From the NCBI GenBank assembly GCA_015680685.1, contig MNCI01038230.1, positions 296,648-360,647 on the forward strand: a DNA stretch of 64,000 nucleotides. Reading direction: 5' to 3'. Below the pieces are notes generated by a model. The model saw only the letters and a list, made by a program, of their open reading frames with translations, was not told the DNA's origin and ran no database searches. The stretch comes from Gnetum montanum (lineage: Eukaryota > Streptophyta > Gnetopsida > Gnetales > Gnetaceae). The first letter of the stretch is position 1, and every line of letters starts with the position of its first letter. Positions 60,015 to 64,000 of the stretch are shown one piece after another. A program made the translations under genes and the position numbers.

Positions 60015-60158
60015 TGTGCTTTGAATTCCCATTGTTTTTGTTCTCTCTCTTTTTTTCTTTGAAATGGAAACCACACCATGCGAGGACTTATTCATGTTGA
60101 AGGGATGTGCTTTGAATTCCCATCATTTTTTTTTGAATGATGGAAACCACACCATGCA
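60015..60158. repeat. Two direct copies of a ~70-bp unit
   Basis: TGTGCTTTGAATTCCCAT (60015 and 60106) and TGGAAACCACACCATGC (60065 and 60140) recur in the same order; the internal T-rich part differs in length. Confidence 0.75.
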
Positions 60159-60811
60159 ATAACATTATTTATCTTCGTATCATTGGATGGTATGGAATAG
60201 TAAGAAGTCTGTGAAAAACACTCAAGCACTCAAGTAAGAAGAAGAGTAGAAAGAGTATTCAGTCTCCTTGAAGCCACACTACAAATCTTTGGATCCTTCC
60301 TAATTTTAGAACTACCAAAGTCACCAATTAATTAAAAGTTTTTTTAATGAAAAGGCACCTCAAATTCGCAGAACAAGGAAAATCATAGAGTTTATTGGAT
60401 GGGTGGATGACATGGTATCACTACCTATTTCATGAAAAATAAACCATGATAAAGTCATTAGACATTAGAATTCAAAAATAGAAACCAGACATCAACAATC
60501 ACTCATTAAGAAGCATTATGTCTTGTGATAACAAAGTGAATTTATTAGAAAAAATGAGAAAATATCAAACTTAAATAAAAAAAAAAGTGAAATATATAAG
60601 AAAATGTAAAATAGTTAAGAAAGTTTAAATGGTACTAAAGATGGTATAAAATTAGAAAAACTCAAAAATCAAAAATTTGTAAAATAAAAAATGTGAAAAA
60701 CAAAAAGAGTAGAAAAAATTAGGAGGTCATGATAATGGTTAGCATGGATGGCCATCTCCACCACAATTGAATTGAAGGGAGGAGATCTAAAAAATAGAAT
60801 GGGGCTGTCCA

Positions 60812-63800
60812 TTCATTGAGGCAGTAGTTACATTGGCCTATCTTGGTTTTAGGAAAGGTTTGACTTGTTGGATATTGACCAATTGCTTTTTATTTGAGCT
60901 ATCAGGTTTGTAAATTATCATGGCCATAGAGGGAAAAGTTTGATCAATTATATAAGGTCTCTTCCATAATGTTTGAAATTTTTTCTTTGGGGTATATGTG
61001 TGGGGTTCCAGTAAAGAACCTTATCTCCTGGTTGAAGTTATACTTTGCTAATTCTAAGGTTATGAAGCTACTTGTTGAATGCCTTGTTTACCTCATTCAA
61101 GGATAGGGCCACTAATTGATTTTCATCTAACACATTTATATTTATCAATCTTTCCTTCTATGCTAGACTTAGGTTAAGGTTTAAATCATAGATCATTGAG
61201 AGTGCATGAAGCTTGGATATTAGATTCAATCAAGAGCATTGGCAGTTTTTTGTACACTAACTAATAGGAAGAATATCCAATAGAAAGTTTCCAAGTTAAA
61301 CGATAAGCCTAAAGAGAATATTTTAAGTTTTGTACTCCAATCCTTCCTATATTTGCTAATGGTTCGCATTAGTATTTTTGTAATCTCCCGATTGGTTACC
61401 TCTACTTGATTATTGGCTTGGAGGTGGTAAGGTGTTGTTAATTTATGTTCTACCCCTAAGTGTTGCATTAATTTTCTAAATATGGCACCTATGAAATGAG
61501 TCCCATTAGCATAAATTAGTAAACATGACATCCCAAAACTATTCATGATATTTTGTTGTATAAATTTAGTAGTAGTTGACGATGTACAATTAGTAATGAC
61601 TACTGATTCTACCCATTTTGTGTGGTAGTCAACTACTACTATCATATACACTTTCTACTTAGACATGGGTGTGATGGGATCCATGAAGTTGACACCCCAT
61701 ATGTCGAAAGGATCTAGTGGTTAAATCCACTATTGAGGACCTTCCATGTGAGTGGTCATCCCCCCATCACATTGATAATGTTCACAAAACTTGATGAACT
61801 AGTGAGCATCCCTAAAGATTATAGACCAATATTATCCTACCATTAGGATTTTTATCACTATGCATCTCCCTACAAGGCCCTTCATGAGCATCTTGAAGAA
61901 TGTGTAGTTGATCATCATTAGGGACACACCAACAGATCAGGCCATCAGCACACACCTTTTAAAGATGTCCATTGATTTCCATGAAGTATTTGGCCTAATG
62001 AAGAAATTATTTTTTTTTTCCTAAAATACAAGTTCTATGAAATCTCTTGAGTGAGAAGATATGTGAGGATGCCGTTAAACCATAATGCTTTTTCAGGTGT
62101 TTATTGATTTATTGTTCTAGTAAAAAGGAGTTCATCTAGAAATTGACCAAAGAGCAGGCTCTCCTCCTCTTTTTCATACCATCTTAAGTCAAAAAGATGA
62201 TTAGCAACCACATTCTCAGTCCCTTTTCAATCTACCATAGTAAGATCAAATTCCTAGAAGATCACAAGCCATCATATGACACGAGGACTTACCGTCAGCT
62301 TATTCATAAGGAAGAAAATTGCACTATGGTCCATATGTATAAATACCTTATAATCGAGCACATAATATCTAAACTTTTTTAGTCTATACACCTCTACCAT
62401 TAATTATTTTTCCATAGTGGTGTAGTTCAACTATGACCCCATAATGCTTTGGCTTGCACAGTGGATATAATATGGATGTTTCTTATTGTCCATCTACATG
62501 AACACTGCTCCCAAAACATAGTTATATGTGTCTATCATAATATAGAATGGTTTGGACCAATTTGGTGCTCATAGGATTGGTATTTCTACAAGTTTCTCCA
62601 AAAGAAAGGTGCATCTTTCTTTGTAAGTTCTACCAACAGTTTTGTAATCTTAGAGAAATTCTCAATAAAACACTAGTAGTAACTAGTGTGTCCAAGGAAT
62701 GACTAGAAATATTTTATAGTCTCTGGTTGGCATGTTATTCCTTAGATGACCCTTATCTTTTCTAGGTTTATCTTAATCCCTTTCTATGAAATTTGGTGCC
62801 ATAGCACAATGCCTTCTTGAAATATGAGATGGCCCTTTTGCCAATTGAGCAGTAGATTTGTCTCTACACATCTCTTCAGTACTTGCTCAAGTCTATACAA
62901 ATCTTTCTCAAATGTAGCTCCATAGGTGGAGAATTCATACATGAAAACTTCAACACCAGTACCAATTTGATATTGAAAGATACTTAGGACCAATCATTGG
63001 AATGTTGTAGGGGCATTGCATAGGCCAAATGGCATCTTATAGTATGCAAAAGTCCCCCAAGGACTTGTGATTGTTGTTTGTTCTAATCTTCATGTGCAAT
63101 TTATATTTGATTACAGCCACTATAACCATCCAAAAATCTATAATAACAATGCCCAGATATGGTATCTAACACTTGGTCTACAAATGCCAAAGGAATGTGA
63201 TCCTTAAATGTTGCCATATTTAATAGTCTAAAGTCGATGCAAACCCACCATTTTTCATCCTTCTTTAGTACTATTACAAGTGGGCTAACCCACTCACTAT
63301 CCATGATTAGATCCCCACCTTGAGGAGTTTCTCTATCTCCTCCTTGATGATTTACTTTAATTTGCGGTTCAACCACCTCTACGTCTACCTTCTAGGCTTC
63401 ATCGATAGGTTAGTGTAGAGCAATGCTGACATATCCTTGCATCAATTTCTGTTTGCTCTGGATATGACCAAGAAAAGGCTATTAATAGTTTATTCATCAC
63501 TTTCAACAACTTTTGTCTTTGTTTAAGAGCAATTTTAGCATTAATGATGACTGGTTTACCATTGTTTAAAAATGCATACTTCATACTGGCCGGTAAGGTT
63601 TTTAGTTTTAAGGGTTTCTACTTGAAGTGATCAAGGATCTCCAACTCTCCCGAATAGGTATCATCATCTTCATTAAAGAGTTGGAAATGAACTTATTCAA
63701 TTTTTTCCATGCCTTCAACATATGCACATATTAGGCTCTCAGTTGGCTCCATGCATATTGTGCTGCTATCAGAATTAGCTATCAACCATTGGATGCCTTC

Positions 63801-63999
63801 TTGTTTTGTGATTACTACCAATAGACACCATTGAATATTAATTTCTTGTGCACACTAATTGCATGCCTTAATGTATGTGCTCTTGATGGACCAAATCCTT
63901 TGCACTCAATTGCACCCATTATCATTATACATCATACATGGAATACACTTCTTCTCAATTATTCCTAGCTCATTTTTCTTAAATATTTTGAGAGATAGG
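60812..63999 (-). pseudogene. Pol of element D: linker, RT, RNase H, integrase (Athila-like)
   Basis: The minus strand enters from the right edge. A protease-RT linker resembles that of B. RT has KYAFLNNGKPVIIN (63584), SEWVSPLVIV, WVCIDFRLLNM, LAFVDQVLDTISG and RFLDGYSGCNQI (63376-63101), then VEVFMYEFSTYG (YMDD-type box altered) and VLKRCVETNLLLNWQKG (62993-62784). RNase H has KKFRYYVLDYK near 62370. Integrase (61651-61226) has VVVDYHTKWVE, then IYANGTHF where a catalytic Asp is expected, so it is lost, and QVEVTNREI. The integrase C-terminus has PGDKVLYWNPTHI and fades near 60812. It is the same family as B. Confidence 0.85.
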
Positions 64000-64000
64000 T

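Larger units (their letters stand above)
58599..60811 (-). other. Non-coding stretch of D between pol and ORF3
   Basis: AT-rich and without supported ORFs on the minus strand. It holds a promoter-like block (59128-59202), a long inverted repeat (59006-59114) and a short duplication (60015-60158). The (A)n-rich part at 60560-60720 is low complexity. Confidence 0.5.

Overview
The window is plant nuclear DNA made almost entirely of old, nested Ty3/gypsy LTR retrotransposons. I find no host gene, rRNA, tRNA or CRISPR array. Very long elements, heavy decay and several nesting levels suggest a large plant genome, perhaps a gymnosperm; the species cannot be told from this sequence.

Two families are present. 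Family I (elements A, C, G) has the hallmarks of the Tat lineage: gag, protease, a long repeat-rich spacer, RT with the NAGATYQRAM signature, two RNase H domains, integrase, then another repeat-rich spacer. Its LTRs are 1.7-2.1 kb and run TGAAA...TACA. Family II (B, D and a gag fragment at the left edge) looks Athila-like, with RT of the LPFVDQVLDT / FMDDF type and, in D, a long coiled-coil ORF downstream of pol.

Layout: 1-299 older family I LTR end; 1080-2491 family II gag (minus); 4540-6508 5' LTR and gag start of B (plus); 6509-22299 element A (minus), inserted in B's gag with target duplication ACTGG; 22305-26020 rest of B's gag and pol; 26021-26601 plus 54931-55730 a family II LTR in minus orientation, taken as the 3' LTR of D; 26602-54925 element C (plus), inserted in that LTR with duplication GTCAG; 30572-44531 element G (plus), inserted in C's gag with duplication CTGTT; 55770-63999 ORF3 and pol of D (minus), running off the right edge. 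The insertion order is therefore B, then A and D, then C, then G.

The most unusual content is in family I. Element A carries, in the spacer between protease and RT and on the strand opposite to gag-pol, what looks like an intron-containing gene (14401-18767) with its own TATA promoter and an acidic C-terminus. Element C keeps the homologous promoter and first exon, ending at a GTAAGT donor, and has lost the rest. A second antisense coding region sits beside the 3' LTR in both A and C. These antisense genes, flanked by tandem repeats containing a TTAAACTAG-like motif, are the best candidates for an undescribed system. All coding regions carry stops or frameshifts, so everything here is probably inactive.
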